From Brachyhypopomus gauderio (taxonomy: Eukaryota; Chordata; Actinopteri; Gymnotiformes; Hypopomidae), in NCBI RefSeq assembly GCF_052324685.1, contig NC_135212.1, positions 22,024,137 to 22,088,136 of the forward strand: a stretch of 64,000 nt of DNA, read 5' to 3'. The notes under the pieces are model-generated. The model did not search any database, had not been told where the DNA came from, and saw only the letters and a program-made list of their open reading frames with translations. Position numbers and translations under genes: made by a program. This document shows, one piece after another, positions 45,277-60,091 of the stretch. Within the stretch, counting starts at the first letter, position 1, and every line of letters begins with the position of its first letter.

Positions 45277-46501
45277 TAAAAGAAACGCAAGCATCATGCA
45301 AAAGCTAACTTGTTTCTGCTAGCCTAGAGAAGTGAATATTTAACATCTTGCTTGGCAATCTGCAATCAGAAGCAAGTTATTTGAAGTTGTATCTTTGTTG
45401 TATGTGTTGACAGGCCTTCAACAATAGGATGGCTAATACCAACACAAAAGCAATTCTGTTATTTTAAGGTAGAGGCAGCTATGTACAATATTTGAGAAGA
45501 CATTAATCCTTTTCATTCATGTTGTGCTGAAAATATTCAGGCTATCCTGAATACCAATGCAATATCATCACTTTAATTCCCTGTGTTGTGAGCACTAGAG
45601 GTTCCTCTTCCATCTTCAATTCTTCAGTCCATCATTTCCACAAAGCTCTCTCGGGCATCAACATGTCTGCTAATACATGCCTCAGCCACGACGAGGATGA
45701 CAAAATGGCTGCCTGCATGTGCACTCTTGTGTTTTGTTACGGATTACCTGCCCAGCTCATTTCCACAGTCCTTATGGCCATTAAACAAGCTGCCTAGCAC
45801 ACACCGATCTTTTTCCCTGGCTGTGACTGATTTAGTAATGTTTGAGTCTGACTGTGCCTCTGTGGCTGGAGAAGCCTGTATTCGCATTGTCATTTTTTTA
45901 ATGGTTAGGTCCCTACATTTGCCCACATAACAGACATGAGTGCTTGTAAGAGGTTCCAATTGATCCTGGAGCATGTACAATCTTTCCTGTGAGATGAAAC
46001 TGTTCTTGGTTGGACAGTGCCAATGTTTAATCACAGGTAAGTTTTATTGACTACATAACTAAGAAACACAAGGAGCTGTGTGAACTCCACAATCCATGGT
46101 AATTGCTGTAAGTGTTGCACTGACATTTTAGGTGCATATGCAAATCATTGTGGTTTGTCACAGGACTGAATGCAGTGAAAAGCTGCGGTCTGTTATGAAT
46201 CTCAGTCGGGTGCTAGTCGGGCCAAGCACATGTGTTTGTTCAGCTGTGGTCATCACAGCGTAGCACATGGTGCTGCTGTAAATTGGAGTCTTAATATCAA
46301 GCTCAGTAGGGGAGCTGAGGTCTGAGGACTAGCCCAGGCTGTTCGAAATGAAACTGGACACCATACAGCTGTGCCTTAGCAGTGGACTACAGCACCATAT
46401 CTCAGAAGACAGTTCAGCAGATATGCTGACCCCGTGGACTCACGAGGCATAAAGGAATCATTATCGGTAATCATGTGTCCCTCTGAGAGAGGCTGTGGAT
46501 A

Positions 46502-46536
<35 letters not shown>

Positions 46537-48734
46537 TTTCCAAGACACCGATCAGGCCTTGCTTAACTTGATTGAGTTAGATAGAGAGGCAGGCAGAGAC
46601 TCAGTAGTTGGGTAAATCTAAAATGAATTTAACATGATTGTGAGCAGCTGAGGCTGCCTGTGAGATTATATCTGTTCTCAGTGAACTCTGGACAACTACG
46701 AACACCACACATGCATGTATAGAGAAACTTTATATTTCGTTAGCTCGTATATTTTATGATGAAGATGCTAGGTTGTAACTGGGGTGCAATGCAGGGAAAA
46801 AAAGATGTGGAGATATTCAGAATTGCAGTGAAATGTAAACTGTTTCAGAGAAACAGGATGTTTTCATTAGAGCTCCTCAATCAGCTGTGCAAGCAAAGTG
46901 AGAAGGTGTAAAAAAGCCAGTTTCTTTGAAAAGTACAAGATCATAAGATTCTAATTTACAAATGAAAACATAGCATCCTTTTTGCCCCATCCCGCTTTCT
47001 GTCGCCTCATTGTGCAACGTGACACATTCACCATTCCTCCGTGGGCCCAGAGCAGATCGTTTGTTTCCACAGAGGCAGTCCATTAATAAGTGCAGGTCAG
47101 GATTGTAAACGTCCATTTACGGTGTATGTGTCCAGGCAGGTGAGGACACCTCCAGTGAAGAACCTTTTATATACAGAAGAGTTATATTTGTTGTTAATGT
47201 CTTATTTTAGTTACTTCTCTTTGTAATAGTGGAACAGATCTATTTCTGTGCTTCTCTTCAGAAATGTAATTGTTGAATTCTTCTGAAGTGTACTATACTA
47301 TATAAAATCAATGCTGTTGTTGCCTTGAGTTTCATGCATGTCATCAGTGGTCCCCTGGCAGACAACCACATACAGAGTTTGTGCGGTCTTGGGCATGTCA
47401 TTACATAAACACACGTGATGCAGCGTATAACCTAATTTAAGTAATTTACAGTGGGTACAGTTTTTTTGCAACATTTTTTTGTATTTGTGGATAAATACTT
47501 CTAATCACATGTAGTGTGTAACAATGTTTGAGTATCATATTGAGTGTGTTTGAGTGTGATCTTGTACTAGTTTTTTGCGCTTTGATTCACATTACGTAAA
47601 GCTGTCACGTGTGTCACATGACCTGTGAACAGGAAGTGATGTTTCACTTACACATTGCTGAGCATGAGCTCCTCGTTACCTAAATAATTTGATTATTATT
47701 TGTAATAATTTAACAAATTTTCAATGCCTGTGGCTTTGCAGAGGGGTTATTTAACACTACGGCTCAGCTTTGACATGAATAACAAGGCAGAGACAGTTGT
47801 TGTGATCATGCTATGCCTCTGGGTGTGTTGGAATTTAAGCCTTTTATCCACTTGAAATTTTGTCACTGTTAATCTTCTCACTGTGGAATTGGGGCAAAGT
47901 GTCCATGCAGACAGATGGAGGCTGGATAGGGTTCAGACACACAACTGCATACAAACACACGCTCAGCTCAGCAAAGAGAGCACAAGACGTTACTCCAGAA
48001 CATATCAGAAACCCATGGTGAATCTGGACAGGATCTGTTTGGTCCAATTCGTTATTGTTTGTCATTTGGCAACATCATGATTTATTGGAGCATGAGAAGG
48101 AGAGGTGTGACTTAGTGACTGTTCTCTGTTAATGTACCACAGGCCCTGCACTGACACTTAATGCTGTTTTTTTTTTGTTGACTTTTAAAATACTGAATGT
48201 TTTGAGATTGTTTCTGGGTTCAGAAATGAAAGCTTCTTTAAACTGTCAGTACAACACATTATAAATGTTTTATTTGCAGTCTGTCTCTACAGTGGTGAAT
48301 GCAGGAAATTACATTTCCTTCACTCATTCTATAGTTGCATCATATATTATGGCCCCAAGCAGAGCAACTTATTTCCACTGTGACATTGGTCTGATGCGTC
48401 TGGCCTGGACAGGGCTACCTCTACGTTTACATCCTACATGGATTCTACAAGCAACTAAAGCCTATGTGTCTCTGATGTGGAGCTCCACGAGAAAAGAGGG
48501 AAGGTAATAGAAGTGCATGATTTGATAAGATAGATGACTGTGTGCTTTGGGGCAAGTGTGACCAAGCCTGGCTTGGTTCACCAGACCTTCATGTGTGTGT
48601 GCTCACAAACAGGCCGTTGCTGGTTTTTATCTCTTTAGCGTTGCATTTATTATGCAATGAGAAATACTAGTCATGCAGTGAAAAGGCCGGCTTGTGATTG
48701 ATATGGACACCCAGCTGTTTTGGCAGGGTAAATG

Positions 48735-48737
<3 letters not shown>

Positions 48738-48770
<33 letters not shown>
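48738..48770. repeat. (TC)n microsatellite
   Basis: About 16 TC units. Confidence 0.95.
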
Positions 48771-48774
<4 letters not shown>

Positions 48775-49616
48775 CCATTACCAATACAGCCTGCATGTGA
48801 GACTAACTGAAAAGACGAAGTGGCAGCCATTAAAATTTTTTAAATTCATTTTAATTTCATTATCCATTAAAAAATTTTTTATTCATTCTTTTTTTTAAAA
48901 GTATATTTCCATCAGTACAAAAGGAAACAAATTATCCTACTCCAAAACAACCATTTGAGTTGATTCAGAGCATCCTTGAGCATAGCCATAAGCGAACAAA
49001 ACAATAAAAAAAACTTTAGGTAATCATACTGAATTGGCCACTGTAGTGCTCTTTTTATGGAGGAATCATCACACTAGACTCACGTGTCACAGCTCACGTC
49101 AACACACTAGACTCACGTGTCACAACTTGCATCATCACACTAGACTCGCGTCCATACAACAAAGGGCAGTGCTGTCATTAAGCCTGAGAGTTTTCATATG
49201 TGTAAGAGTATCATATGTCACATTGTGCCATTCAATTATAATTTTTCAAAAAGAGTGTTTATGAGAATATTCATAGCATTTGCATCTTTGGAATCTTTTA
49301 ATTGTTGTGTACCATAAGAAAGCTTTCTGTAGCAGCACATGCCATATATCTTGTAATGTTTCAGTGCTGAGATGCACCTGGGCCTCTTCAGATCTCGCTG
49401 ACATAGAGGCCATGCCCTGATGGAGCAGCACGCCCACTCACCCTTGCGTCTTTTCTGTTCTTTTCCACAGAGGTAACTACCAACTGGCTTTTTTAGTGGT
49501 ATGAGTCATTTTCTAATTAATGCAGGTCGTGGCAGCCCACCGATGCTTTTGCTTAAGACAGATGTGGCTTTTGTAAGAGATTGGAAGCTACTGTCGCATG
49601 TGCCAACACATTTGCT

Positions 49617-49815
49617 CTCTCTCCCTCTTTCTCTCTCTCTCTCTCTCTTCCTCTCTCTCATACCTCTGTTTGTCTCTCTCTTTCTCTCTCACCCCTCCTT
49701 CCCCCTCCTCTCTCTCACTCTCACCCTCTCTCACACCCCTCTCCCCCCTCCTTCTGTTTATCCACCCCTCTCTCTCTCCCTCTCTCCGCCCTCCCCCCTC
49801 CCCCCCCCCCCCTCC
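49617..49815. repeat. CT-rich polypyrimidine tract
   Basis: About 200 nt of almost pure pyrimidine on the plus strand, ending in a C-run at 49799-49812. Such mirror-rich polypurine/polypyrimidine DNA can form triplex structures. Confidence 0.9.
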
Positions 49816-50011
49816 TCTCATGCAAAAGGTAATGCCTCTATGGCGCATGAGCTGAATGTTATTCACATACTGTAAACACCATTCTCTTCATTACCCTGAA
49901 TTAAAGGCAGGCACGATCTCATGAATGATGGACCCTGTATTAGAACAGTGCATTAGATGTGAGAATATTCACTGGAGCATATACGTGCATTTGTAGATAA
50001 GATTTTTGAGG

Positions 50012-50313
50012 ATTTAAATGTAAATGTAAATGTGCCATATTTTGTCAATTGTGATTTTTACACCCCAATCGAAATTTGTCCTCCGCTTTTAACCCATCTG
50101 TGCAGTCAGAACACACACACACACACACTAGTGATTACTAGGGGGCTGTGGATCACACATGCCCAGAGCGGTGGGCAGCCCCGCGCCCGGGGAGCAGTTG
50201 GGGTTAGGTGCCTTGCTCAAGGGCACCTCAGTCATGGCCTTAGGTCTGGGAATCAAAACCACGACCCTCCGGTCACAAGACCAGTTCCCTAACCGCCAGG
50301 CCATGACTGCCTG
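50012..50313 (-). mobile_element. tRNA-derived SINE (tail type 1), minus strand
   Basis: Reverse complement of the copy at 22476-22760: head ggcagtcatggcctggcggt, body with cttgagcaaggcacc and cccctagtaatcactag, tail gtgtaaaaatcacaattgac. The B box is mutated (GGTTTTGATTCC), and a short (CA)n lies where the plus copy has (TG)n. Confidence 0.85.
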
Positions 50314-53203
50314 GCTCCGTCTGCAGCATTTAGCAGATGGAGTGATCCAGAATAACTTACGACTATGTATCAGTCAGACAGTAGCTATGCTCCCTTGGAA
50401 TCAAGCCCATCACCCTTTGAGCATCCAGCTTCACCTGCACCTCCATGTGAGACACAGGAGAAAGTTCATTGCTCAGTCTGTCAGTTTTAACACAGAGCAA
50501 TTAAGGAACACTTCTCATAGCTATTCATCCCAACACTTTCACAAACAATGTTTAGTTTCTCATTTAATAGTCAATGTAAGAAACGCATTTGCAATGTCCG
50601 AAGACCAGATCAAGTACAGTGTAGTTTTCTTGTTAACACATTCTCCAACCAACACTGAACTTGTGTATTTTTGCAGTATAATTTGCAGTGTTTTACAAAG
50701 CCTTGGGGACTTGAGGCAGGAGAGTTGGTAGCAGGAAGAGCCACAGTACAGAAGCTGTGTTCAGGCCTCCAGATATCATGAGTCTTCTGGGGATGATTAA
50801 GAGCAGGAGGGGCCACAAATGAGCAGGAGGTCTGGAATGGTCTGGAATGGTCTGGAATTATCCGTACTATTGTCCTCTGAATGTGCTCATTGAAACTCTG
50901 CCAGCTCATGGTCAATATTCCCATCAAAGGGCTGAACAAGTTTTGGCAATAAAATAGTTTGAAATAAAGTTTTTTTTGAACGAACAAGACATCAACACTT
51001 AATTTTGACATGCAGTTTCTGCTCTTACACTGCCTCCCCCCCCCCCCCCCCCCAAAAAAAATAAAAATAAATAAATACATATATTTCAAATTTCATTTAA
51101 TTCCAATATTAAAAACTTAATTTATTCAGGTCTGACCATGGCAAAAGAATGTACCGGCTTTTAAAACGCTTACATTATAAGATGCCCAATGATTAAATGT
51201 CCTAATCTACAATAGCTTTACTGTCCAGTGCTTTAGTGTGACAAAACTGAAAGCAGCTTGACCTGTGTCTTATGAAGCAGTTACCCAACACTTGCAGACA
51301 TATCATTCTGCACTTGGGCACTCACAGTGCACTTTAGCCCACTGAGAGAAAGTAAGCAATACACCCTGAGCATAGAACCATGGCGGTCAACAAACAGCCA
51401 GTGCTTGAATGCTCAGAAGGGCTCTGTTTCAGGCCGAGGGCTGCAGCCACACTCCGTCACCTCTCATCACAGACAACAAGTCTCCAGTGAGACTACACAC
51501 GCCTACTCTAATTCTATACAAAACATTTATGGGTCCCTCCTCTTTGGATGTGCCTACGCCAGACTGGTTAAATACAGCCACTGTGGTCAGTAAGCTATGA
51601 ACACTGGTGCTTGGCCTGGTGCTGTATGGGGCGACATGCAGCTGACTCAATAGGCCTTGGGGGGGGGGGGGGGGTATATGGCCAAGATTGCATGTTCAGG
51701 TTGTTGTGTTTTTCTTTTGGAAACACCACGTTCATGACGTGACCACGACCGTGGTTGTGTTCTGGCACTGTCGCTCCTGCGAAACCGCTGCACACCTATT
51801 GAGTGCTTCATTAAATCAGCCCCCACCATGTGCCAGAAACTCAAACAGGCCCCCTCTGTCTCATCACTATGGCAACTGCAGAAGCTTTGGCAAAAGACAT
51901 GGGAGACAGTGTGCTGTGTCAAGGTTGGGAAGTTTTAGGTGACGTTCAACCACCTCTGGAAGGCCATTAAAAGAGACTAGAGCATTCGGGTCACTTCCAA
52001 GGGTCAGGTCCCTTAGCCTAACCCAACTAATATAGACCTCCACCTGAGATCTGCTTTGTGGTAGCCATTAGTTTAAGAATGTTACATTTCTTTAAAGTAT
52101 CCTCTCACTGATTATTTAATATGTACAATAGGTTTTTAAACACTCTCATAAGAACAGACGTGACAGTTGCTAAACTAAACAGGATTCTTTAATATTTTGT
52201 CAAATTTGAAAAAAATATATGGTTTCTTGAGCTTTTTATTGGTTCTTAAATCTATATGTAAATTCCAAACCAAGTTCGCTTTCATGATTAACCAGCAGAA
52301 TTGTGAACTTCCATACAGTGTTTATTCCCTCACGTCTACGTGATAACATAATTGATGCCAAAAATATAGCAGGGGGATCAGTCAGGGTACAAATTAATCT
52401 CTCTGTCATCTCTGTAGGGACCGTCTCACTGCAGTGGTGACATCATTCTCTTACCTAAGAACCACTACAAGTTTCTTGCTCAGTACTTCCTGTGCTTTGT
52501 CAATGCATCTGCCCCACCGTCTAACTGGGGGGTTGCTGCAGTAACAAATAGGTGCCACCTTACAGTGTTGGTTTTATCCTGCGGGTCCAATAGGGTTTGC
52601 GATCTGAGTATATTCCTCAGATCAGTTGCCATAGCAATAACCTGGTAGTGTACATATTAAGAGGTGTGGGTGGGTTCTACAACTAATCGCATAAAAGTAT
52701 AGAAAAACAGACATATTGAGGCTTCCTGTGGACAATTTTGTTCAGTCTTATTTCATTTTGGACAGACTATTTCTTTCAAGATGTGTCTGAGCACACCACA
52801 TCATCAGAGGCAGACAAAGGACGGCTTAGCTTTAATCCCCAGTTCAGCGTGGTGTCACAGCTGTTTTCCCTTTCACCATCCCTCGTTTACTGCAACAGGG
52901 GCAGACTATTACCGACAGCATTCCAGGGGCCGGCCTAGCCTTTTATGCCGTCTATTATATGCGGTAGGCGTGCTTGCTTGTCAGTGTTTACAGTATTGTT
53001 TGTTTTTTATGTGCCGAGGCGGAGGGGAGAGTGGATGGTGGGGATGAAGGCGGTGGTGGGGGTCTGTGCCTCTGGGGGAGAGCTCATCAGAAGTGCTCGT
53101 ATAATGCAGAGCAGGCTTCCTCAGCCTTTTAACGTCAACTCATACTCAGCCCTGTAGCCACCGGCGCCATCCTCCCCCCACTGGTTTATGGGCTACTGGT
53201 GAG

Positions 53204-53241
<38 letters not shown>

Positions 53242-55249
53242 TGTGAGTGCGTGACATGTGTACAGCTTGTTCTGGATGACACTCTGAGGGATGATTGCGC
53301 TATAGTGCTTCTGCTCCATCTCATACTGACATGTGCAGGAAGTACATGCAGATATTACCTTGTCCATGCTGGGAGGACAGAGGAAACCTGACAATTACGA
53401 CAACAATTGTTTACACTGATGTTTACTTCAATTGTCTTATCTAATGACCAGGTACATCTGCCTCTGTTGATTTTGTTTGGATTGTGTGGTAATTATTTTG
53501 GTTTCTGAAAATGTTAAAGATTGGCATTTGTTCTCGGCTAAAAGCAAAATAAGAGTACAGTAATACAGTAGCTTATTAGTTAAGTCGTAAAAATTAATTT
53601 TATTCGTTTTGAACACCATAGAACATGCTACATTTTTATTTTTATGCAACACATTTGAGAATGTGGATGAACATAAAATATACTTTTTGTGTTTGTGTAA
53701 AATTGATTTATATTTATATAAATATCGATTATGTTTATATAAATTCTATATATAAAATTCAGTTACTCAGTAAAAGGAGAACTAGCTATAGGAACATCCT
53801 ATTATCTTGCTCTTGCAAAGGTTGAAATAGTATCCAGCACATAATAAAGTGTTTTCATTGCTATGCTGTTAATGATCAAGGTCAACATTTTGGTTCAAGG
53901 CCTGTTTAACTGAAAAACACAGTTCCATTTCAAAACAGTGTGTTTCTGTGGAGTCTGGATAATTCAGTAGAAACACATTGGTCTAGTTTTGAACTGATAA
54001 ACCTTATTTAATCCTCATCAGCTGCATTGCAAGAAGTGAAGTAAGGATAAAACTGCCATGAAAAATATATCACCTGTGAAGTAACTTGAGTCATTTCTTC
54101 TTCACGGGCTGCCTCTATCATAGGAACACGACACCACCATTTCTTTTCTATGTCTGTCTGGAAAAACGTCCTTAGTGTATATTTCCCTTTTGTCAGCAAT
54201 GGTGGAAATTCATGGGCCACAAAAGTATAATGTAATATATTTGATCTGTAATTATGTGATATTTTTAAAAGAAAATAAATTACATTAAACCTAATATTCT
54301 TCAAAGTCATAATACTACACATTTAAAAGAGATTTTACATTTCTGACCAGTTTCCAACGTAGACATATTTTGTCGTATTGAAGAGCATTTTGGCCAAATA
54401 CCAAAGAGCTTTAGCTTTTCAAAGCCCAAACAGTGCAAGATAGCGTTGGTTTTTACAGAATTTACATTACATTAATTTAATATTGAAACATCTTGGCAAT
54501 GCTTAACATTAGAGCCTAAGTGTTTTCTAATTACCATATCTGAAATATAACTTTGATAAACAATTAAAAAGGCATTGCATTCTTTTTGTATTTGGACACA
54601 TTTTAGGACTGACTTGGCATGTCCAGTTGTTCTTGATTTTCACATTTTCGAAAGCACACTCGACTTACAGACAATTCGTCTGTTTATGCAATGTACTCTG
54701 TCCCTGTTTGAAAAACATATTCTCCTAAAGTCAAGAGCAGCTGGAAACACTGAAAACCCCCAGAACTTAACAGAATAATTCCAGTCTAACAAACTGACAT
54801 TAGTTAACTGTCAAACAAAATAAGTTGATTAAAAATATTTTTACATATGTTCCTTTTGCATATAATTATCTGGCAAATGTGTAAAATATCACTACTGATT
54901 AATACATTTATATGACCCAGAGCACCCCCATGATATGACATCCTGCAGGAATGGTCTCTCTGGAGCAATTTTATCTTACTGATACAATTGGAACAATTGG
55001 CAGTTAAATTACGTTAAGTAAAATTTAAGTTGCATCTTTCATCTTCATGTGAATGACAGACAAGAAAGAAGAATATATTTACCTTGCTCAAACCTATATT
55101 ATGCCTAGTTCAAATCTGAACCTACCACTGATTATAATTTCAAAGCATCCTAAAAATGTCATACAGATTTCTAGCAAGCCAGTAGGTCTATACTCACTAT
55201 ACTCTCTCACTAGCTATTTGCAACATTGTAAATCATAACCTGTTCTCTG
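50314..55249. other. Noncoding, no gene recognised
   Basis: AT-rich sequence with C/A runs at about 51037-51060, a G-run at 51660-51674 and (TG)n at 53206-53237. A minus-strand stretch near 54060-54170 (IEKKWWCRVPMIEAAREEE) is exon-like but unrecognised. Confidence 0.5.
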
Positions 55250-55689
55250 GTGTTTATCTTTTCACCAATTAACTATCCAAGTATTCTCTCAATTAATGCT
55301 ACTAAATCCATCAGTGCTGGAAGAACATATGACAGAATGAATCATCACGAAACATCAGTGCTCAGTGCCCACAATCTCTCGGAGCAGGAACTAGTCAGCA
55401 TTACAACAGCAGATGTCTATGATTGTGGGCTTGATATGGTCTATGTTTACTGGCTAAAGAAACTTCCATCTGACCAGGATCTACAGGAAGGACACTGGAA
55501 TGTCATTCAGGCTAGTGAGATGTGCTCAATGTGAGTATTTCCTTTGGATTGAGAGAATTGATCCAATTCCCCTGGATGAGGAAATTGAGCTACAAAGGGA
55601 CAGAAACCAGAACTGCCTGCACAGGGTGAGACCGTTCCACAGCTAATAATAAGAAGATCAAAGCCATAAACACGTGTGCACCTGCCAGT

Positions 55690-56110
55690 CAATACACATC
55701 CTGCAAGAACATCAGGCAGGTCACGACAACAGCTGGAGGTGGCTGACATCAAGACCACAAAAGCCCTCACAGTGCATAGAACGCTCCATCCAAAATCCAA
55801 CATCCAATGTCTGTACCCCAGTCAGAAGGAGAACGGGAGGAGCCTACAAAATGTAGTCATGAAACATGTATGAATAGTGTCCAGTAGCCCCTAAGTATGC
55901 TCTGATGTGAGAGTGCCTCAAACACATGAAGAGGTTCCATGAGAGGATAAGCACCTGCCTGGAGAGAAATACTGGCAGATAGCGGATGGGGTGGAAATAA
56001 GACAGTCCTAACAATGATAAAGTCAGCACTGATGGACAGCACAGAAACAATAATAAAGACACAAGAACTAATCACTGGGTCTAGCACACCAGACAAGATC
56101 CAAAGGGTCA
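55690..56110 (+). mobile_element. LINE fragment, copy B
   Basis: The plus strand reads TKALTVHRTLHPKSNIQCLY and, further on, LMDSTETIIKTQELIT. These resemble the post-RT region of a fish LINE of the type that ends in a restriction-like endonuclease; I compare it only from memory. Its 3' part is homologous to copy A at 41380-41640. It is interrupted by stops. Confidence 0.6.
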
Positions 56111-56342
56111 GAGACCTGGGGGTTTGATGGTGCATGGTAGTATTTTTGCTGTTGCTATGATGGTGCTCTTATGGACTGAGATTATTGTCAGTTCTGGGAT
56201 ATGGGGGATTCGGAGCCACATTTCCAGCATAGATGTCATACTCCTTAAGTTTCCTTATCGCCACTGGGGCAACATTCACGTTAGCATTTCACATTACTTG
56301 CTTGTCTGTCAGGATCTGAATGTCTCACAGGATCTTAGCTTA

Positions 56343-56537
56343 CTTACATTTACATTTATGGCACTTGGCAGACGCCCTAATCCAGAGCGACTTTTTATCT
56401 CATTTTTATACAAGTGAGCAATTGAGGGTTAGGGCCTTGCTCAGGGGCACCTCAGTCATGGCCTCAGGTCTGGGAATCGAACCTGCAACCCTCCGGTCAC
56501 AAGACCAGTTCCCTAACCGCTAGGCCATGACTGCCCT
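56343..56537 (-). mobile_element. tRNA-derived SINE (tail type 2), minus strand
   Basis: Same head as the other two SINEs (ggcagtcatggcctagcggt ... B box GGTTCGATTCC ... ggccatgactgaggtgcccc). After ctgagcaaggcc it switches to a different body and tail: caattgctcacttgtataaa, then gtcgctctggattagggcgt and a (atgtaa)-rich end. Read on the minus strand. Confidence 0.85.
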
Positions 56538-57641
56538 ACTTAGATCTTAGCTGTCAGGGAGTGCTCCTCATCTGGAAGATAATTGCAGTCGTGTTATTGG
56601 TTTGGAGTTTTGGATCCCTCATCTTCAGATTGCTGTTGGATGGGCATATGTCAGCAGAGCTGCATGTTGGGGGCTGGAACACAGACGTGACTAGTCCTAC
56701 AGCCAATGGGGTCACTGCAGGCTTCAGCAGCAGTAATTGGGTCAAATAACGATCAATCTCCTGCAGAGGGGTTTGAGAAATATATCCTGAAAGCCCCAAT
56801 CAGGGCGTTGCAGTTTTTGGTTGCAGACAAACCCGTAATAACAGTGTTTTCTCACTAACAGTTATTGTATTTCTGGTACATATCATTTACTGTTTTTGCA
56901 GTGTTTTAATGTGTTAAAATGGATTGACATTATGTTTTAGAAAGTCCCCAGCAAGGATCTGAAATGCCTTATATCAGGAGTAGTGAATAATAGTCTACAG
57001 TACCGCAATAGCCTCTTTTCTTCTACCTTTTCTTCTTTTTCTTCTTATTCTTATTGATGTTTTTGTATTGCATTTGTACTGCTTTAAGAATCCAATTAAC
57101 ATTGACCAAACTCTGATGTGCAAATCGAGTAACATTACTCATGCCCACTCCTAGCTAGTAGCTTTTTAGCTCACTAGCTGTTTTATGTAACAGAAACCAT
57201 ATGGCCTACCCACTTAAATGAATTTACTCCATTTTGTGAACTCCAACTGTGCAGTGTTTTTTTCCTGAGCAATGTGCACATGTTTCGGGGATAACGAGCT
57301 TAGCTTTGGCTACCGTAGCTACATTGTCAGTCAGTGGCTCTGACGATTCTCTCTCTGTTGATGTTAACACTACATATTGGTCCTGTGAAATACTCCTACA
57401 TTTTTGTGTCAGCCAAACTAATATTGTAGCAGTTTACATGCATATTATTGCCATTTTCCATAAAGGCACTGCATAAAATAAGAGAAAGACGGCACTTTCT
57501 GCTGGTTGACCAACGCTACTTTGAAGTAGAACATACTGTTCACATCTCATGATGCTACTTAGGTAAATAATTTTCAGCAGGGACTGTTTATTTTTATACT
57601 TTCCCAGTTTGGAGAGTCACTATTTAGTTTTTGCTTTGGCG

Positions 57642-57674
<33 letters not shown>

Positions 57675-57991
57675 TGTGTGTGTGTGTGTATGTGATGAAT
57701 TGAGGTGAATACTGATGAAGAGGGCTAGTGACGATGATCTGACGTCTTCCTCTCTGACTCACTGCATACTGTGCGTAAGCGTGTGTGTTGAGTGTGCGTG
57801 TGTGTGAGCGTGTGTGTTCAAGGGGGGGGATTGTTAGCTCTGCATGGCACTATCCTGCCACAAGTCTCCTATCTCAAAAGGAGACAAGTATGTGATACCA
57901 AGAGACATGTGCACACACAGGTTAAGATGTCTGACCAATAGCGATGGAGCTCTCACTACAGACTTGGTGCATTCTAGACACAGCTGTTCCT

Positions 57992-58074
<83 letters not shown>

Positions 58075-60091
58075 GGTTTTTTCTCGTTACCTAACAGACA
58101 TCTTCTCATTAACAGAAAGTCAGGCGGTCGTTATGGTAGATGCAATCAATAATTTCTCTCATTCCATGTCTGTTGCTCTTTCATTTGCATCATCTTCCTA
58201 ATTAGTGTGCATTCAAACTTGGTGGACACAAGGTGATGAGACTTTAGCTGTGCGACCTAATCATACACATCTTGGGAGCGCAAAGTCATGTTAAGCATCA
58301 AGGACAGCTATGAAAACAGACAGATGGTGACAATACATGTGTTTTTCAACACACTTCCAGAAGGCTCAGGAGACACTAATGTAAGTCTGATCACTCTCTT
58401 CATGTGTCTCCAACGGTCACGTCAAAATACTATGCGCTTAAATATCAAACAATACCAAGAAGAAATACAAGTGTACTTTAACCTCAGCTGTCTGTGTGCA
58501 CAGAAAGTTTAGCTAGTCACAGATATCTCATCTCCGTTGACAAGGCAGTGTTGTTCCACACAGTATAAATGACTTTAGTGGTGGAGGTCTTTGTCCTCTC
58601 TGAGTAAACATTTGTTAGGACATGTTCATGGGCAGATTGTTGTTATGAGCTATACATTAACAAAAGGCAACATTCTAAACATTCTAGCCTTTAGTGTGCA
58701 CCTTGACACCGAGGCTCTGAGATGGCAGTGTTTCTTTATTATGGTTTCCTATTTAGTAACACAAAGTGAACAGATCACTGGGGAGCTTAACAGGGAGCTT
58801 TGGAGAAACAGGAGTAAATATCAATACAGCATTTCCTCACAGGTGTTACATGCACATCACGTCATTTCTGTCAAATATAGCACTTCACAGAATTTGTATC
58901 CATGCAGCACAAACAAATATCAACATTTTACCACATACATGGGTGAAAACTCTGCTGTATAAACAGGAGGTTGGTCTCAGTTGAGCTGTAATATTTTGGT
59001 ACAGCTTAATTGTGAAGAAATTTGTCACCTGTTTACACTGTGGAACCACTTTCTTAGTCCCACAGCCACATAATTTCCTATCTGAGTCTAAACAAAATAA
59101 CTATTCACTAATGTGGCTGTTACTTATGAAATAATAGAAAAATTACAGAAGTGAGTTAGCAAGTTCAGTACATTAATGAGTCTCTTTTTATTGTTGCCTT
59201 TCTCTGACTCTCTGACTTCCTCTTGTCATGATACTCAGGACCGGAGGATTACTGCAGTAAATTTGCTGCCCATAATTCTGACTCCATCGATAACAATTCA
59301 AAGTGAGTATATTGGTGGAGAGTATATCAGGGCATTGAGAAGATCTGTGCCTCATTGCACATGTTTATATATATATATCACTGTATCAGTGGGGAACCGT
59401 CAGGGCCCTCTACGCCCTCTCAAAAGGCCTAAAATATTCTTAAAACATAAATATATATAATATAATTTATCCAATTTTATTTTATCTACTTACAGTTTGA
59501 CCATCGACATCTAAACAATTACAAAAATATAAGCAAATAAATTATTCGCCCGTGTCTATTCAATCTGTGTTGGAAGGTGAGGGGTTAAGTGGAAGCCTGT
59601 GAGCCTGTGTCTCCCCCTATCAGGATTGTGATGCCCCCTGTTCGTTTACAGAGGGCTTGGCAGTTATAATTCAGCGCAATACCAGTTTCAAATGACAGTA
59701 AAATTGACCAATCATATCTTCCCTCTTAGTGGGCGGGCTTAACTGTATGATAATTTCCGCCCACTGTGGCGACGCTAGCTGTCGTTAGCGTACCACCGCT
59801 AGCTAGTTTCGATTCATTCCTTTGATGCCCTCATGTGCGTTGTTTACATATTCTGCTTCCGAGGAACACGGAGCTGTGAACCTTATTTTGTTGGAACCTT
59901 ATTTTGCTTAAGAAGTTATCTAGTACATATGTTATTGTTTATTGCATTTCTAAAGCTGTACTGTCGTCTCAGTTTTTTTTTTTTTTTTACTTTTCTGTAG
60001 ATGTTTCTTCACACGTCAGGGGTGGAGCAGAACGTTAATCAGGTGGTAGGACAAAGTTGTATATCAAAGAAGAATGTGCTCCTTATATATA
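56538..60091. other. Noncoding, microsatellites and possible repeat debris
   Basis: Holds (TG)n at 57641-57691 and 57993-58073. From about 59388 the sequence gggaaccgtcagggccctct, then cgccctctcaaaaggcc, resembles the edge of a DNA transposon; a GC-richer block continues to about 59880, but the right end was not found. No gene was seen. Confidence 0.5.
57993..58073. repeat. (TG)n microsatellite
   Basis: About 40 TG units; a second interrupted tract lies at 57641-57691. Confidence 0.97.

Noticed and set aside
48265..48510. Plus-strand 80-codon open frame starting after tctctacag and ending at a GT-like ggtaata
   Set aside because: Exon-like borders, but the peptide has no recognisable family, no neighbouring exons and no codon bias that I can see.
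50159..50731. 190-codon plus-strand open frame
   Set aside because: Its first half is the antisense of a SINE and the rest has no family resemblance.
54008..54322. Minus-strand 104-codon frame containing DIEKKWWCRVPMIEAAREEE
   Set aside because: The middle looks protein-like, but the flanks are AT-rich and no partner exon or family was recognised; it does not resemble an FKBP domain.
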